Assembly: GCF_010894435.1 (NCBI RefSeq) | Contig: NZ_JAAIXZ010000004.1 | Location: 172,300 to 236,299, forward strand | Direction: 5' to 3' | DNA length: 64,000 nt | From: Pyxidicoccus trucidator | Lineage (GTDB): Bacteria; Myxococcota; Myxococcia; Myxococcales; Myxococcaceae | Position numbers and translations under genes: made by a program | Notes under the pieces: model-generated | Told to the model about the DNA's origin: nothing | What the model saw: only the letters and a program-made list of their open reading frames with translations | Database searches by the model: none | Part shown: in pieces, positions 53,512 to 62,183 of the stretch | Layout: each line of letters starts with the position of its first letter | Numbering within the stretch: the stretch's first letter is position 1

Positions 53512-55746
53512 TCAGTACACGCGCGGCGCCTTCTTCGCCCACGGGCTCTTCTTGTAGTGCTCGTGCAGATAGCGGAAGGCCTCCTTCGCTTCGGCCGTGC
53601 CCTGGCGGCAGCCGCGCCTGCTGGCCCGCACCACGCGGTACAGCGCCTTGGGCGAGCGAGGGTCCTCGGGATGCGCCTTCGCCCAGTCGAGCGCCACGCG
53701 CGCGAAGTACGGCACCGAGTCTCCCGCGTCGATGAGCGCCTTCCACTCGGCGGCGGCGGCCTTCTGCTCCGCTTCGCTCGCGAAGGCGAACGGCTGCATG
53801 GGCTCGCCCGGCTTGGGCGCGCACCACCAGTTCCTCGCGCCGGCCATGTCCTGCGTCAGGTCGAGCTTCGGGTCCTCGAGCGTCAGCCGCGAGCCACCGG
53901 GCTCCAGTCGCGCCGACACCGTGGGCAAGCCCATGAGCAGCACCTGCGCCTCGAACCGGCGCTCCTCGGGCGTCGGCCGCCCGTCGATGACGAGCAGCTC
54001 CGCCTTCGCCGCGGGCTCCATCGCCGCGAGCGCCTTCGCCGTGGCCCGCAGCGTCTCGTCGTCGCCCACCACGGTGGCGCGGGCAAAGGCCGTCCAGCTC
54101 ACCCACCGGCGCAGCGCGGGGGACAGGGCCTCGCTCGCGGCCAGTTGCGCCATCCGCCGCGCCGTCAGCCGGGGCTCCAGGACGGGGAGGACTTCCTCAC
54201 CAAACGACACCGGCCGTGCCTCGGGTGGCGAGTCCAGCGCATCGCTGAAGCTCTCACTGCTCTGGAGGCCCGCCTGGCGGCGCGTCGAGTCGCGGAACAG
54301 CTCCTCCCAGCTCCGGGCCAGCGCGAAGCGCTCCGCGCGCAGCAGGTTGTCCGTGGAGACCTGGTCCCGCGTCAGCTCCAGCGGCACCGCCGCGAGCCGC
54401 GCCTGGGCCGCCTTCGTGTCACCCCGCTCGCGCAGCAGGTGCGCGGAGCGGTACGCCAGCGTCACGCCGGCCGGCGACGCGGGAGGCACCTTCGCCGCAT
54501 CCGTCAGCAGCGCGGCGAGCCCGGCGGAGTCCGGCCGCGCCTTGAGCAGCGCCGTGACGAGCCAGGGCAGGTGCGCCGTCTTCTTCCACCGCACCATCGC
54601 CGTGGCATACGCCTCGCGGAGTGCGTCCTCTTCTGTCTGCCCGAGCTGGGTGATTCCTCGGGTGAGGCGGAGCCACTCGCCGAGCTCGGCCGCGGGGGCG
54701 GGGAGTCCGGTGCAGCGCTCCGCCCTCCAGCCCAGCAGGTCCAGGTCACCGAGCTCCGCGCCCAGTGATGAGCCCGTGCCCGGCTGGAGCACCCGCCCGA
54801 GCAGCTCGCAGCTCCAGGTGTCCGGCCGCAGGCGGACTCGCACGAGGCTCTGGAGTCGCCGCGCCGGGCCATGTACCGGGGCCAGCTTCGGTGTGGCGAG
54901 CACGGTGTCGAGCACCCCGTCCGCCTTCGTGAGCCGCGTGAGGAACTCGGGGTCCGTGGAGGTCTCGGCGAGGAAGGAGGTCTCCTTCCGGCTGAACAGC
55001 GCCTGGCGCACGTGGCTGCGCGCCACGAGGTAGGCGCCGAGCCCCTGGTACGGACTGTCCGCCGAGGCGGCGATGTCCTGGAAGGCCGCAGCCGCTTCCT
55101 CGAAGGCGCCGCAGTAGAAGGAGGACGCGGCGCGCTGGTAGTCGTGCTCGGCCTTCCGCCGCGCCTTCTCCGCCGGCTTCAGGCCCTCGTCGAGCTTCGG
55201 GTCCAGCTCCTGCACGATGGCACAGGGACCGAACACCACGTCCTGGTTGCGCACCCACTCCTCCACCAGGGCCGGATGCGCCTTCCACTCCCGCGCGAGC
55301 GTGCGCGCGGTGTCCGCGGCCTTCAGGAAGGCATCGCCCTGGATGCGCGCGTATTGGGAGTAGTCCTCCTCTCCGACGGCCAGCGGCGAGGACGCGGGCA
55401 GCGCCGGAGCCACCTCTGTCCGCGCGGCGAGCCAGCGCTTCAGCTCTTCCTCCGCGCCAGCACCGGAGACGTCGCCCTGCATGCGCGCCCACGTGTCCAC
55501 GAGGTGCCGCTGCTCGTCGGCCGTGGTGGGCACGCCCATCATCGAGCGGAAGGCGTAGGCGAGGTACATCGGCCGGTACTTCTCTCGCAGCACGCCCAGG
55601 CGTCCGGCGGCGAAGGCCGCGAAGGGACGGTCGGGATGGGTCCTGTGGACGAAGATGGGCGAGCCATCATCGAAGGCACAGGCCTCCGCGGAGGACGTCG
55701 GCAGGAGGAGCGCGAGGCCGAGGAGGCCGGAGAGGAACGTCTTCAT
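53512..55746 (-). CDS. Exported TPR-like protein of unknown function
   Basis: A 744-residue protein with signal peptide (MKTFLSGLLGLALLLPTSSA). The mature part is almost wholly helical with Ala/Leu/Arg pairs like TPR or SEL1 units (YQRAASSFYCGAFEEAAAAFQDIA, then YLVARSHVRQALF); the C-terminal end (FRYLHEHYKKSPWAKKAP) is a typical TPR ending. No catalytic motif recognised. The start overlaps the stop of the DUF3142 gene (ATGA). It probably works in the periplasm with that lipoprotein. Similar exported helical proteins in myxobacteria lack known function. Confidence 0.75.
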   Translation of the reverse strand: MKTFLSGLLGLALLLPTSSAEACAFDDGSPIFVHRTHPDRPFAAFAAGRLGVLREKYRPMYLAYAFRSMMGVPTTADEQRHLVDTWARMQGDVSGAGAEEELKRWLAARTEVAPALPASSPLAVGEEDYSQYARIQGDAFLKAADTARTLAREWKAHPALVEEWVRNQDVVFGPCAIVQELDPKLDEGLKPAEKARRKAEHDYQRAASSFYCGAFEEAAAAFQDIAASADSPYQGLGAYLVARSHVRQALFSRKETSFLAETSTDPEFLTRLTKADGVLDTVLATPKLAPVHGPARRLQSLVRVRLRPDTWSCELLGRVLQPGTGSSLGAELGDLDLLGWRAERCTGLPAPAAELGEWLRLTRGITQLGQTEEDALREAYATAMVRWKKTAHLPWLVTALLKARPDSAGLAALLTDAAKVPPASPAGVTLAYRSAHLLRERGDTKAAQARLAAVPLELTRDQVSTDNLLRAERFALARSWEELFRDSTRRQAGLQSSESFSDALDSPPEARPVSFGEEVLPVLEPRLTARRMAQLAASEALSPALRRWVSWTAFARATVVGDDETLRATAKALAAMEPAAKAELLVIDGRPTPEERRFEAQVLLMGLPTVSARLEPGGSRLTLEDPKLDLTQDMAGARNWWCAPKPGEPMQPFAFASEAEQKAAAAEWKALIDAGDSVPYFARVALDWAKAHPEDPRSPKALYRVVRASRRGCRQGTAEAKEAFRYLHEHYKKSPWAKKAPRVY

Positions 55747-56555
55747 GGCTTCATTCCCGCCACCGCTCGAGCGAACGCCTCGGGCGTCCACGGGCGGGGG
55801 CTGAAGAGGTAGAGGGTGGAGACGCCGGGAGGCACGGCCTGCCACTCATCGAGCGCGAGGCCCACGCTTCCCTTGCACGGACGCGGGAGCCCGCGTGCGA
55901 ACCGGGTGCGGAAGGCGGGCGCCTCCGGGCCCATGCGGAAGAGCTGCGGAACGACCTCGTCCACTGGCGCGCGTTCCAACCAGCTCCCTGGTGCGCACCA
56001 GGAGGCCAGCGCGGTGATGGACAGGGGCATTGCTTGAGGCAGCAGCTCGCGGGTGCGCTGGAGCAGCGTGAGGTATGCATCCTGCTCCGACTCGCGCGCG
56101 TCGAAGTCGAGCTGTAGCGCCGTCACGTCGGGGCGGTGGGCGAGGGCAGCGAGGCGCTCGGCGAGGCCGTGAAGGCGCTCGGGTGGGAAGTCCGCGAGCG
56201 AGGCTCCCCGGTGCATCTCCAGCCGCACGGTGGCTTTCAGCGACACGCCCGGCGGGAGGCGCAGTGGCTGGCGGCGCGGGTGTTCGAGCACGTCCGTCCC
56301 GGTCAGCTCCAGCGTCGACAGCAGGAAGGCCACGTCGGCCGGGTGGCCCGCGAGGAAGCGGAGGTCCTCCGGCCGCTCCCAGGCCCACAGGATGAGGCGC
56401 GGAGGCTCGGCGGCGGGAGTGCAGGACAGGAGGGTGCCCAGCAGCAGCGCGGCCCGACGGACACCGCGCGGCGGGGCCGACCCGGGGGAGCGCGGGCCAC
56501 GAGCGGCGCGGAGCGGCGGGGCTGCCTCGGGCTGCAAGGGACGCTCCGGGAACAT
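55743..56555 (-). CDS. DUF3142 domain lipoprotein
   Basis: A 270-residue protein. A long Arg/Pro-rich N-terminus leads to a hydrophobic stretch ending in lipobox-like LLSC (RRAALLLGTLLSCTPA). The DUF3142 region begins LILWAWERPEDLRFL and contains TALQLDFDARESEQ, LSITALASWC and DEVVPQLFRMG, which give a TIM-barrel-like order with an Asp/Glu-rich site. Family function is unknown; a glycosidase-like barrel has been suggested by fold only. ATG 56555 is used; a GTG at 56573 is possible. The stop overlaps the start of the TPR-like gene, so the two form an operon. Confidence 0.8.
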   Translation of the reverse strand: MFPERPLQPEAAPPLRAARGPRSPGSAPPRGVRRAALLLGTLLSCTPAAEPPRLILWAWERPEDLRFLAGHPADVAFLLSTLELTGTDVLEHPRRQPLRLPPGVSLKATVRLEMHRGASLADFPPERLHGLAERLAALAHRPDVTALQLDFDARESEQDAYLTLLQRTRELLPQAMPLSITALASWCAPGSWLERAPVDEVVPQLFRMGPEAPAFRTRFARGLPRPCKGSVGLALDEWQAVPPGVSTLYLFSPRPWTPEAFARAVAGMKP

Positions 56556-56744
56556 GGGGTTGTCGGGCCGCACCTCGCTGGTGGCCCGGGCTTCACGGCG
56601 GCATTGTGCAATGCAGGCGCCAGGGATTCATCCCCAGGGGCCACGAGCCGGTGGGGTGCGAACGTCCCCAGCCGTGCGGTGTGGGTCCGGTCGCCGGTGC
56701 GTGGGTGTGCCGCCGCCCGGTGGCTCCGGAATAGAGTCCCGCGC

Positions 56745-57353
56745 ATGAGCAAGGATGAATCCCGGAAGCACCTGCTCGCCCGTGTCGAGTGCGCCGTGCG
56801 AGGCGGCTTCGAGGGCGAGGAGGAGCTCCTCGAAGGCCTGGAGCAGTGGGTGGAGGACGAGCTGGGCGAGGTCGACGGCGAGCTGGTCGAGGAGCTGGGC
56901 GCCCGCGCCCGGAAGCTGCTCCAGGAGCAGCGTGTCCTGGAGGCGAGCTGGAGCGAGCCGACGCTGAATGACGCCCTCGACAGCGCCTTCGAGGAGCTGA
57001 ACGCGAATGGCATCGTCGCGCTGGAGAACGCGGGCTACACGATGTCCGACGGCTGGTCCGACGTGAATGAGGTCGCCAGCTATCAGGACACTCCGCCGCG
57101 AGGCGCGGTCTTCTACCATGGCCAGGACCTGGAGCGCGGCGTCGCCGGCCAGGGGCTGATGCTGGCCTTCGGCGCCTACGAGAGCAACTCCGCGAAGCAC
57201 GAGGCGGCGAGCCTCGCGATTGCGCGCGAGGTCTGTGACACGCTCGAACGTCACGGTGTGAAGACGGAGTGGAACGGCTCCCTCGAGGAGCGCATCCGCA
57301 TTCCACCCTTCGAGTGGCGCAAGCGCCGGTGGACCGAGGTGGCGCGGGCGTAG
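56745..57353 (+). CDS. DUF6891-like hypothetical protein
   Basis: A 202-residue soluble protein. The first 85 residues are acidic and helical (GEEELLEGLEQWVEDELGEVDG). The second half is the conserved domain (ALENAGYTMSDGWSDVNE, GAVFYHGQDLERGV, LAFGAYES, IPPFEWRKRRW), matching the DUF6891 type as I remember it. Function unknown. The gene has its own promoter region, a 189-base gap from the divergent DUF3142 gene, and converges with the HxlR gene. Confidence 0.7.
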   Translation: MSKDESRKHLLARVECAVRGGFEGEEELLEGLEQWVEDELGEVDGELVEELGARARKLLQEQRVLEASWSEPTLNDALDSAFEELNANGIVALENAGYTMSDGWSDVNEVASYQDTPPRGAVFYHGQDLERGVAGQGLMLAFGAYESNSAKHEAASLAIAREVCDTLERHGVKTEWNGSLEERIRIPPFEWRKRRWTEVARA

Positions 57354-57372
57354 CCGGCCACACGGGGCGGAG

Positions 57373-57702
57373 TCACCCGTGCTTCGCCCAGCGCTCCGCC
57401 CACTCGACGAGCGGCAGGAAGCGCTCCAGCAGCTCCTGGCCGAGCGGCGTGAGCGCGTAGCCGTCCGTCTCGTCGAGGGCCACCAGCTCCCCCTCGCGCA
57501 GCTCCTTGAGGCGCGTGTTGAGGACCGTGGGGCTCATGTCCCCGCACGCCTCCCGCAGGGCGCGGAAGGTCAGGGGGCCGCCCCGCAGCTCCCAGATGAT
57601 GCGCAGCGCCCAGCGCCGGCCCAGCAGGTCCAGCAGCACCATGATGGGCCGGCCGGTGCGGGAGCCTCGGACGGCGGAGCCTGCTCTGGGCGCTCGTGCC
57701 AC
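57373..57702 (-). CDS. HxlR-family winged-helix transcriptional regulator
   Basis: A 109-residue DNA-binding protein. The family blocks are LDLLGRRWALRIIWELRGGPLTF (helix 1 to wing start), RALREACGDMSPTVLNTRLKELRE (recognition helix) and YALTPLGQELL (wing). HxlR proteins are dimeric and often respond to electrophiles, aldehydes or quinones, sometimes through Cys; the only Cys here is in EACGDMS, next to the recognition helix. GTG start. It is divergent from the carboxymuconolactone-decarboxylase-family gene with paired palindromes between them, so it probably represses both. Confidence 0.92.
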   Translation of the reverse strand: MARAPRAGSAVRGSRTGRPIMVLLDLLGRRWALRIIWELRGGPLTFRALREACGDMSPTVLNTRLKELREGELVALDETDGYALTPLGQELLERFLPLVEWAERWAKHG

Positions 57703-57716
57703 GGTGTCTTCCTTGC

Positions 57717-57764
57717 GCTACGGAAAACGTAGCATTAGAGATGTGCTGCTACGGAATACGTAGC
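57717..57764. promoter_or_regulatory. Paired palindromic operators for the HxlR regulator
   Basis: Two near-identical 17-base inverted repeats: GCTACGGAAAACGTAGC (57717-57733) and GCTACGGAATACGTAGC (57748-57764), each with 6-base arms GCTACG/CGTAGC around 5 bases. Their centres are 31 bp apart, about three helical turns, on one DNA face. They fill the divergent promoter between 57702 and 57789. HxlR binding is inferred from context. Confidence 0.75.
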
Positions 57765-57788
57765 ACCATCGAACGAAGGAGGCGAGAC

Positions 57789-58340
57789 ATGACCGGGGCC
57801 CGCGTCGCACCCATGGAACCGCCGTACTCGGAGGCCGTCACGGCGGCGCTCGCGCGCATCATGCCGGAGGGGGTTCCACCGCTCGTGCTCTTCCGCACGC
57901 TGGCGGGGAACGAGCGCGTCTTCAGCCGGTTGATGGCGGGTGGGCTGCTCGACAAGGGCAGCGTGAGCCTGCGAGAGCGGGAGCTGGTCATCGACCGGAC
58001 CTGCTGGCGCTGCGGCTCCGAGTACGAGTGGGGCGTGCACGTGGCCTTCTTCGGCGAGCGCGTGCGCCTGACGCCCGAGGAGGTCCGCGGCCTGTGCACG
58101 GACGACCCGGAGGCCACGCCCTTCAGCCCCCGCGAGCGGTTGCTGCTGCGGCTGTGCGACGCGCTGCACGCGAGCGCCACCGTGTCGGACGCGCTCTGGA
58201 CGGAGCTGGCGCGGGAGTGGACGTCGCCGCAGCTCCTGGAGCTGCTCGTGCTGGCGGGCTACTACCACGCCATCTCGTTCCTCACGAACGCGCTGCGTCT
58301 GCCGCTGGAGTCCTTCGGGGCGCGCTTCCCGTCGCCCTGA
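57789..58340 (+). CDS. Carboxymuconolactone decarboxylase/AhpD family protein
   Basis: A 183-residue helical protein of the CMD/AhpD superfamily. The core is LRERELVIDRTCWRCGSEYEWGVH, with CxxC and a His, plus the later LVLAGYYHAISFLTNALRL. AhpD members are alkylhydroperoxidases; CGSEYEW members include other CMD-type enzymes, so the reaction is uncertain. A GAAGGAGG site precedes the ATG at 57789. It faces the HxlR gene across paired palindromes, which suggests control by a redox or electrophile signal. It converges with the ABC ATPase gene four bases downstream. Confidence 0.85.
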   Translation: MTGARVAPMEPPYSEAVTAALARIMPEGVPPLVLFRTLAGNERVFSRLMAGGLLDKGSVSLRERELVIDRTCWRCGSEYEWGVHVAFFGERVRLTPEEVRGLCTDDPEATPFSPRERLLLRLCDALHASATVSDALWTELAREWTSPQLLELLVLAGYYHAISFLTNALRLPLESFGARFPSP

Positions 58341-58343
58341 GCG

Positions 58344-59138
58344 CTACCGCGGCGTCTCGCTCTTCCCCTCGCGGCGCCGCAGCCAGTTCTTGAGGAAGGC
58401 CTTCACCTCCGGGTGCTGGGACTTGCGGAACTGCTCGGGCGGGCCGTACTCGACGATGAGCCCCTCGTGCATGAGGGCGAGGGCGTCGGCCATGCCGAAG
58501 GCGGACGCCACGTCCGGCGTAATCACCAGCGACGTGGCGCCGAGCTGCTGCTTGCCGGTGAAGATGATTTCGTTGACCGCGGCGGTGGTGAGCGGGTCCA
58601 GACCTGCGGTGGGGTCGTCGTAGAGGAGGATTTTCGGCTGGAGGATGGTGGCGCGCGCGAAGCCCACGCGCTTCTGCATGCCGCCGGACAGCTCGCCCGG
58701 GAAGCGCGTGGTGGCGTGCGACAGGCCCACCTTGGCCAGCGTCTTGTCCACCGTCTCCTTGATTTCGGCCTCGGACATGGACGTGCGCTCGCGCAGCGGG
58801 AAGGCCACGTTGTCGAAGACGTTGAGCGAGTCGAAGAGGGCGTTGGCCTGGAAGAGGATGCCCTGGTGGCGCCGCATCTGGTCCAGCGCGGCCTCTTTCA
58901 TCTTCGCCACGTCCTGGCCTTCCACCAGCACCGTGCCCCGGTCCGGCTGAAGCAGGCCCATGATGTGCTTCATCAGCACCGTCTTGCCGGAGCCGGACAC
59001 CCCCATCAGCACGCAGGTGGTGCCCTCGGGCACCACGAGGCTCACGCCCCGCAGCGCCTCCGTGGCACCGAAAGACTTGTAGAGGTCCTTCACCTCGATG
59101 GCCAGCTTGCGCGCCGGCTCGCCGCTCGTGTCGCTCAT
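58344..59138 (-). CDS. MlaF-like ABC transporter ATPase with Pro in place of H-loop His
   Basis: A 264-residue nucleotide-binding subunit. Walker A GVSGSGKTV, Q-loop FQANALFDSL, signature LSGGMQKR and Walker B LLYDDPTAGLDP are typical of the Mla/Ttg2 (phospholipid or organic-solvent) subfamily. The H-loop, normally V-T-H-D, reads VITPDV: the codon is CCG, so the histidine needed for hydrolysis is missing. No MlaE permease or MlaD gene is adjacent. It may be a regulator or degenerating copy, or use another residue. ATG 59138 chosen; earlier in-frame starts lack support. Confidence 0.85.
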   Translation of the reverse strand: MSDTSGEPARKLAIEVKDLYKSFGATEALRGVSLVVPEGTTCVLMGVSGSGKTVLMKHIMGLLQPDRGTVLVEGQDVAKMKEAALDQMRRHQGILFQANALFDSLNVFDNVAFPLRERTSMSEAEIKETVDKTLAKVGLSHATTRFPGELSGGMQKRVGFARATILQPKILLYDDPTAGLDPLTTAAVNEIIFTGKQQLGATSLVITPDVASAFGMADALALMHEGLIVEYGPPEQFRKSQHPEVKAFLKNWLRRREGKSETPR

Positions 59139-59439
59139 CTCCCCGACACCATACGCGCGGTGGCCCCGCTCCGCTCCCAGAAGACGCGCGCCTCTTCCGC
59201 CCCCCCCATGTCCGGCTGCTTGTCTCACGGCGCGTGTGTGGGGCTGCCCGGTCCGTCAACGGGACGACACCCGCCCGCCTCCCGACGGGGACGCGCTTCA
59301 TCGTCCGCCTGCCTGCAAGGGGGCACGGCGGGCGGTAGCCACGAGACAGGTGGGCGGGCGCGTGTGGCCATCCGCGTTGACCGGCGGTCCGGTGTGAGGC
59401 TGGTGTAAGACGTGGTGACAGCCAGCGCGGGAGCTCATC
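59139..59439. other. Divergent promoter gap, no gene seen
   Basis: 301 bases between the MlaF-like ATPase (-) and the FHA regulator (+). I see no credible coding frame and no clear sigma-70 or sigma-54 promoter. Both genes must be driven from here. Confidence 0.6.
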
Positions 59440-60789
59440 GTGAGGACAGGCGCCGACACCCAGGAAGACACCGGGCCCGGCTCGGAACGCACGGAAGGTG
59501 CGAAGCCGCCGAGGCCGGGGCTCGTCGTCATCTTCTCCGGAGGCACGCCGCTGCTGCGTCCGGTGGGGCTGGACGGTGGGCGGGTCATGCTGGGGCGCGA
59601 GGACGTGGGCGGACAGCCGCTGCCGGATGACCGCGTGTCCCGGCTCCATGCGGAGGTGGGGCGCGACCCTGGCGGGTGGAGCGTGACGGACCTGAACAGC
59701 CGCAACGGCACGTGGGTGGATGGCGTGCAGGTGACGGGGCGGCGCACGTTCACCGCGCCGCGCACGTTGCGGGTGGGCAACACGGTGGCCCTGTTCACCG
59801 AGGATGTGCGGCGCTTCGAGGTGTCGGGCGTGACGACCGGACCCGAGGGCGTGCGGGGCCCGGCACTGCGGGCCGTGCTGGAGCGGGTGGCGCTGGCCGC
59901 CGCCGCGAACGAGGGCGTGCTCATCACCGGAGAGAGTGGGACGGGGAAGGAGCTGGCGGCGCGGGCGTACCACCGGGCGGGGCCGCATGCGCGCGGGCGC
60001 TTCGTGGCCATCCACTGCGCGGCCGTGCCCGCGGCGGTGGTGGAGCGGCTGCTGTTCGGCTCGAAGCGCGGCGCGGAGGCGGGCGTGGAGGGGTATCTCC
60101 AGGCTGCGGACCGGGGCGTGCTGTTCCTCGACGAGGTGGGCGGGATGGCGCCCGAGGTCCAGGCGAAGCTGCTGCGGGTGCTGGAGACGGGGGAGGTGCT
60201 GGCGCTCGGCGCCTCGCTGCCGCGGCCGGTGGACGTGCGCGTGTGCGCGGCCTCGCTGCGGGACTTGAGCGGGGCCGTTGCCGCGGGGCAGCTTCGCGCG
60301 GACCTCTACGCTCGGCTGGCGCGGTGCGAGGTGCACCTGCCCCCGCTGCGCGAGCGACTGGAGGAGGTGCCCTGGTTGCTGGCGCAGGCGATGGACGCGG
60401 GAGCGCCGGAGATGCATGCCAGCTTCGTGGAGGCCTGCCTCGCGCGGCCCTGGCCCGGCAACGTGCGAGAGCTGCTGGGCGAGGCGAAGCGGGCGGTGCG
60501 CGAGGCCCAGGCGCGGGGTGCCGGCACGCTGCGGGCCGAGCACCTCGCCCTCGGTGCGGGGTTTCCGCTGTCCTCGGAGGATGTGACTCCGTTCATCGGC
60601 TTCCGGGGGGCGCCGGTTTCGGTGGAGCTGGACCTGGCAGGCGTGATGCCGGACCGGGCGGCGGTGGAGGCCGCGCTGGCGTCGCAGGAGGGCCGCGTCA
60701 GCGAGGCGGCCCGGATGCTCGGGCTGGACCGCGCGCAGCTGTCCCGGTTGATGCGGCGCTGGGGGATGGCGTCCGATTCGGAGGAGTAG
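59440..60789 (+). CDS. FHA domain plus AAA+ regulator of the EBP type lacking GAFTGA
   Basis: A 449-residue protein. An FHA domain (about 38-120; LGREDVGGQPLPDDRVSRLHAEV, then NSRNGTWVDG) binds phosphothreonine. The AAA+ core follows: Walker A GESGTGKE (164-171) and Walker B VLFLDEVG. The GAFTGA loop that contacts sigma-54 should lie at about 205-218, but reads LFGSKRGAEAGVEGY. A Fis-type HTH ends the protein (EGRVSEAARMLGLDRAQLSRLM). So it resembles a sigma-54 activator in build, but is unlikely to open sigma-54 complexes. It probably binds phosphorylated partners and DNA. GTG start at 59440. Confidence 0.88.
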   Translation: MRTGADTQEDTGPGSERTEGAKPPRPGLVVIFSGGTPLLRPVGLDGGRVMLGREDVGGQPLPDDRVSRLHAEVGRDPGGWSVTDLNSRNGTWVDGVQVTGRRTFTAPRTLRVGNTVALFTEDVRRFEVSGVTTGPEGVRGPALRAVLERVALAAAANEGVLITGESGTGKELAARAYHRAGPHARGRFVAIHCAAVPAAVVERLLFGSKRGAEAGVEGYLQAADRGVLFLDEVGGMAPEVQAKLLRVLETGEVLALGASLPRPVDVRVCAASLRDLSGAVAAGQLRADLYARLARCEVHLPPLRERLEEVPWLLAQAMDAGAPEMHASFVEACLARPWPGNVRELLGEAKRAVREAQARGAGTLRAEHLALGAGFPLSSEDVTPFIGFRGAPVSVELDLAGVMPDRAAVEAALASQEGRVSEAARMLGLDRAQLSRLMRRWGMASDSEE

Positions 60790-61131
60790 GAGGCACGGCG
60801 CCGCACTTCCGCCGGGAGTCACGACGGCTGGCTTGAGAGCGCTACTCCTGCTCAAGGTCGCTGAGGGGCGGAGGCCTGCGCTGCCGGGATTCATGGCCTC
60901 AGGAGAGCGCTGCTCCTGGTGGCTGTCGCGGAGGGCCGGGGCCTCCGCGGTGAGCTGGCGCGCGGACGGCGGCAGCGGGCCTCCTGTCCACGGGTGCACG
61001 GCGGCGTGAGGGAGTGCTTGCCGTGGATGCTGGAGCAGGGGCGATGCTCCGGGCCTATGTGGAAGGTGGACTCATTGAGGCGGTGTCGCGCGTGCCAGGC
61101 CCGGTGTCCGGGCTTCGGGGAGGCATAGCGC
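60790..61131. other. Gap with a direct repeat, no gene seen
   Basis: 342 bases without a credible gene. A 16-base near-repeat occurs twice: GAGAGCGCTACTCCTG (60835-60850) and GAGAGCGCTGCTCCTG (60903-60918), one mismatch, start-to-start 68 bases. Each has an AGCGCT palindrome core. This could be a regulator site upstream of the ABC ATPase, or chance. Confidence 0.35.
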
Positions 61132-62160
61132 GTGGCGACCGTGTCCCTGGAGGACGTGCGCAAGGTGTACCGGGGCGGAGTGACCGCGGTGAAGGGCGTG
61201 ACGCTGGACATCGCGGACGGCGAGTTCGTGTCGCTGGTGGGGCCATCCGGCTGCGGCAAGTCCACGACGCTGAACCTCATTGCCGGGCTGGAGGAGCTGT
61301 CGGGCGGCACGCTGCGCATCGACGGCGCGGTGGTGAATGGGATGTCCCCGCGCGAGCGCGACATCGCCATGGTGTTCCAGAGCTACGCGCTCTATCCGCA
61401 CATGAGCGTGGCGAGGAACCTGGCGTTTCCGCTGGAGGTCTCCGGGTTGGGGCGGGCGGACATCGACGCGCGGGTGCGCGAGGTGGCCTCGGTGCTGGGA
61501 CTGGAAGCGCTGCTGGAGCGGCGGCCGAAGGAGCTGTCCGGTGGGCAGCGCCAGCGCGTGGCGCTGGGGCGAGCGCTGGTGCGCCGGCCGAAGGTATTCC
61601 TGTTCGACGAGCCGCTGTCGAACCTGGACGCGGCGCTGCGCTCGCAGATGCGTGGCGAAATCAAGAAGCTGCATGAGCAGCTCAAGGCCACGTTCATCTA
61701 CGTCACGCACGACCAGGCCGAGGCGATGACGTTGTCGGACCGGGTGGTGGTGATGAGCCAGGGCGAGGTGCAGCAGGTGGCTCCGCCGCGCCAGCTGTAT
61801 GACGCGCCAGCAAATCTCTTCGTGGCGGGCTTCTTCGGCTCGCCGCGCATCAACCTGGTGAAGCCGAAGACGCTGGGCCGGCCCGAGGAGAACACGGTGC
61901 TGGGCCTGCGTCCCGAGCACCTGGAGGTGGGGCAGGGCGCGGCACCCCCGGGGGCCCTGGAGGGCCGCGTGTACCTGGTGGAGCCGATGGGCGCGGAGAG
62001 CTGGGTGACGGTGGAGGTGGCCGGAGAGCGCATGGTGGCGCGCGCGGCCGGAGACTTCCACGCGCCCACCGGCAGTCCCGTGTGGCTGCGGTACGAGGTG
62101 GCACGCCTGCGGCGGTTCGACGCGGAATCAGGCAGGGCCATGACTGTCGCCCACCCGTGA
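61132..62160 (+). CDS. MalK/UgpC-type ABC transporter ATPase
   Basis: A 342-residue ABC ATPase of the sugar/glycerol-phosphate importer class. Walker A GPSGCGKST (about 38-46), Q-loop VFQSYALYPHMSV, signature LSGGQRQR, Walker B FLFDEPLSNLD and H-loop VTHDQAEAMT are intact. The C-terminal 110 residues (GLRPEHLEV, GAESWVTVEV) form the TOBE-type domain. GTG start with GGGAGG upstream. No permease or solute-binding gene is adjacent; such MalK-like subunits are sometimes shared by several importers encoded elsewhere. Substrate is unknown. Confidence 0.93.
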   Translation: MATVSLEDVRKVYRGGVTAVKGVTLDIADGEFVSLVGPSGCGKSTTLNLIAGLEELSGGTLRIDGAVVNGMSPRERDIAMVFQSYALYPHMSVARNLAFPLEVSGLGRADIDARVREVASVLGLEALLERRPKELSGGQRQRVALGRALVRRPKVFLFDEPLSNLDAALRSQMRGEIKKLHEQLKATFIYVTHDQAEAMTLSDRVVVMSQGEVQQVAPPRQLYDAPANLFVAGFFGSPRINLVKPKTLGRPEENTVLGLRPEHLEVGQGAAPPGALEGRVYLVEPMGAESWVTVEVAGERMVARAAGDFHAPTGSPVWLRYEVARLRRFDAESGRAMTVAHP

Positions 62161-62183
62161 CAGGTGGCGACAGTCTGGCGGTA

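Noticed and set aside
59440..60789. A normal sigma-54 dependent activator.
   Set aside because: The GAFTGA motif needed for sigma-54 contact is absent.
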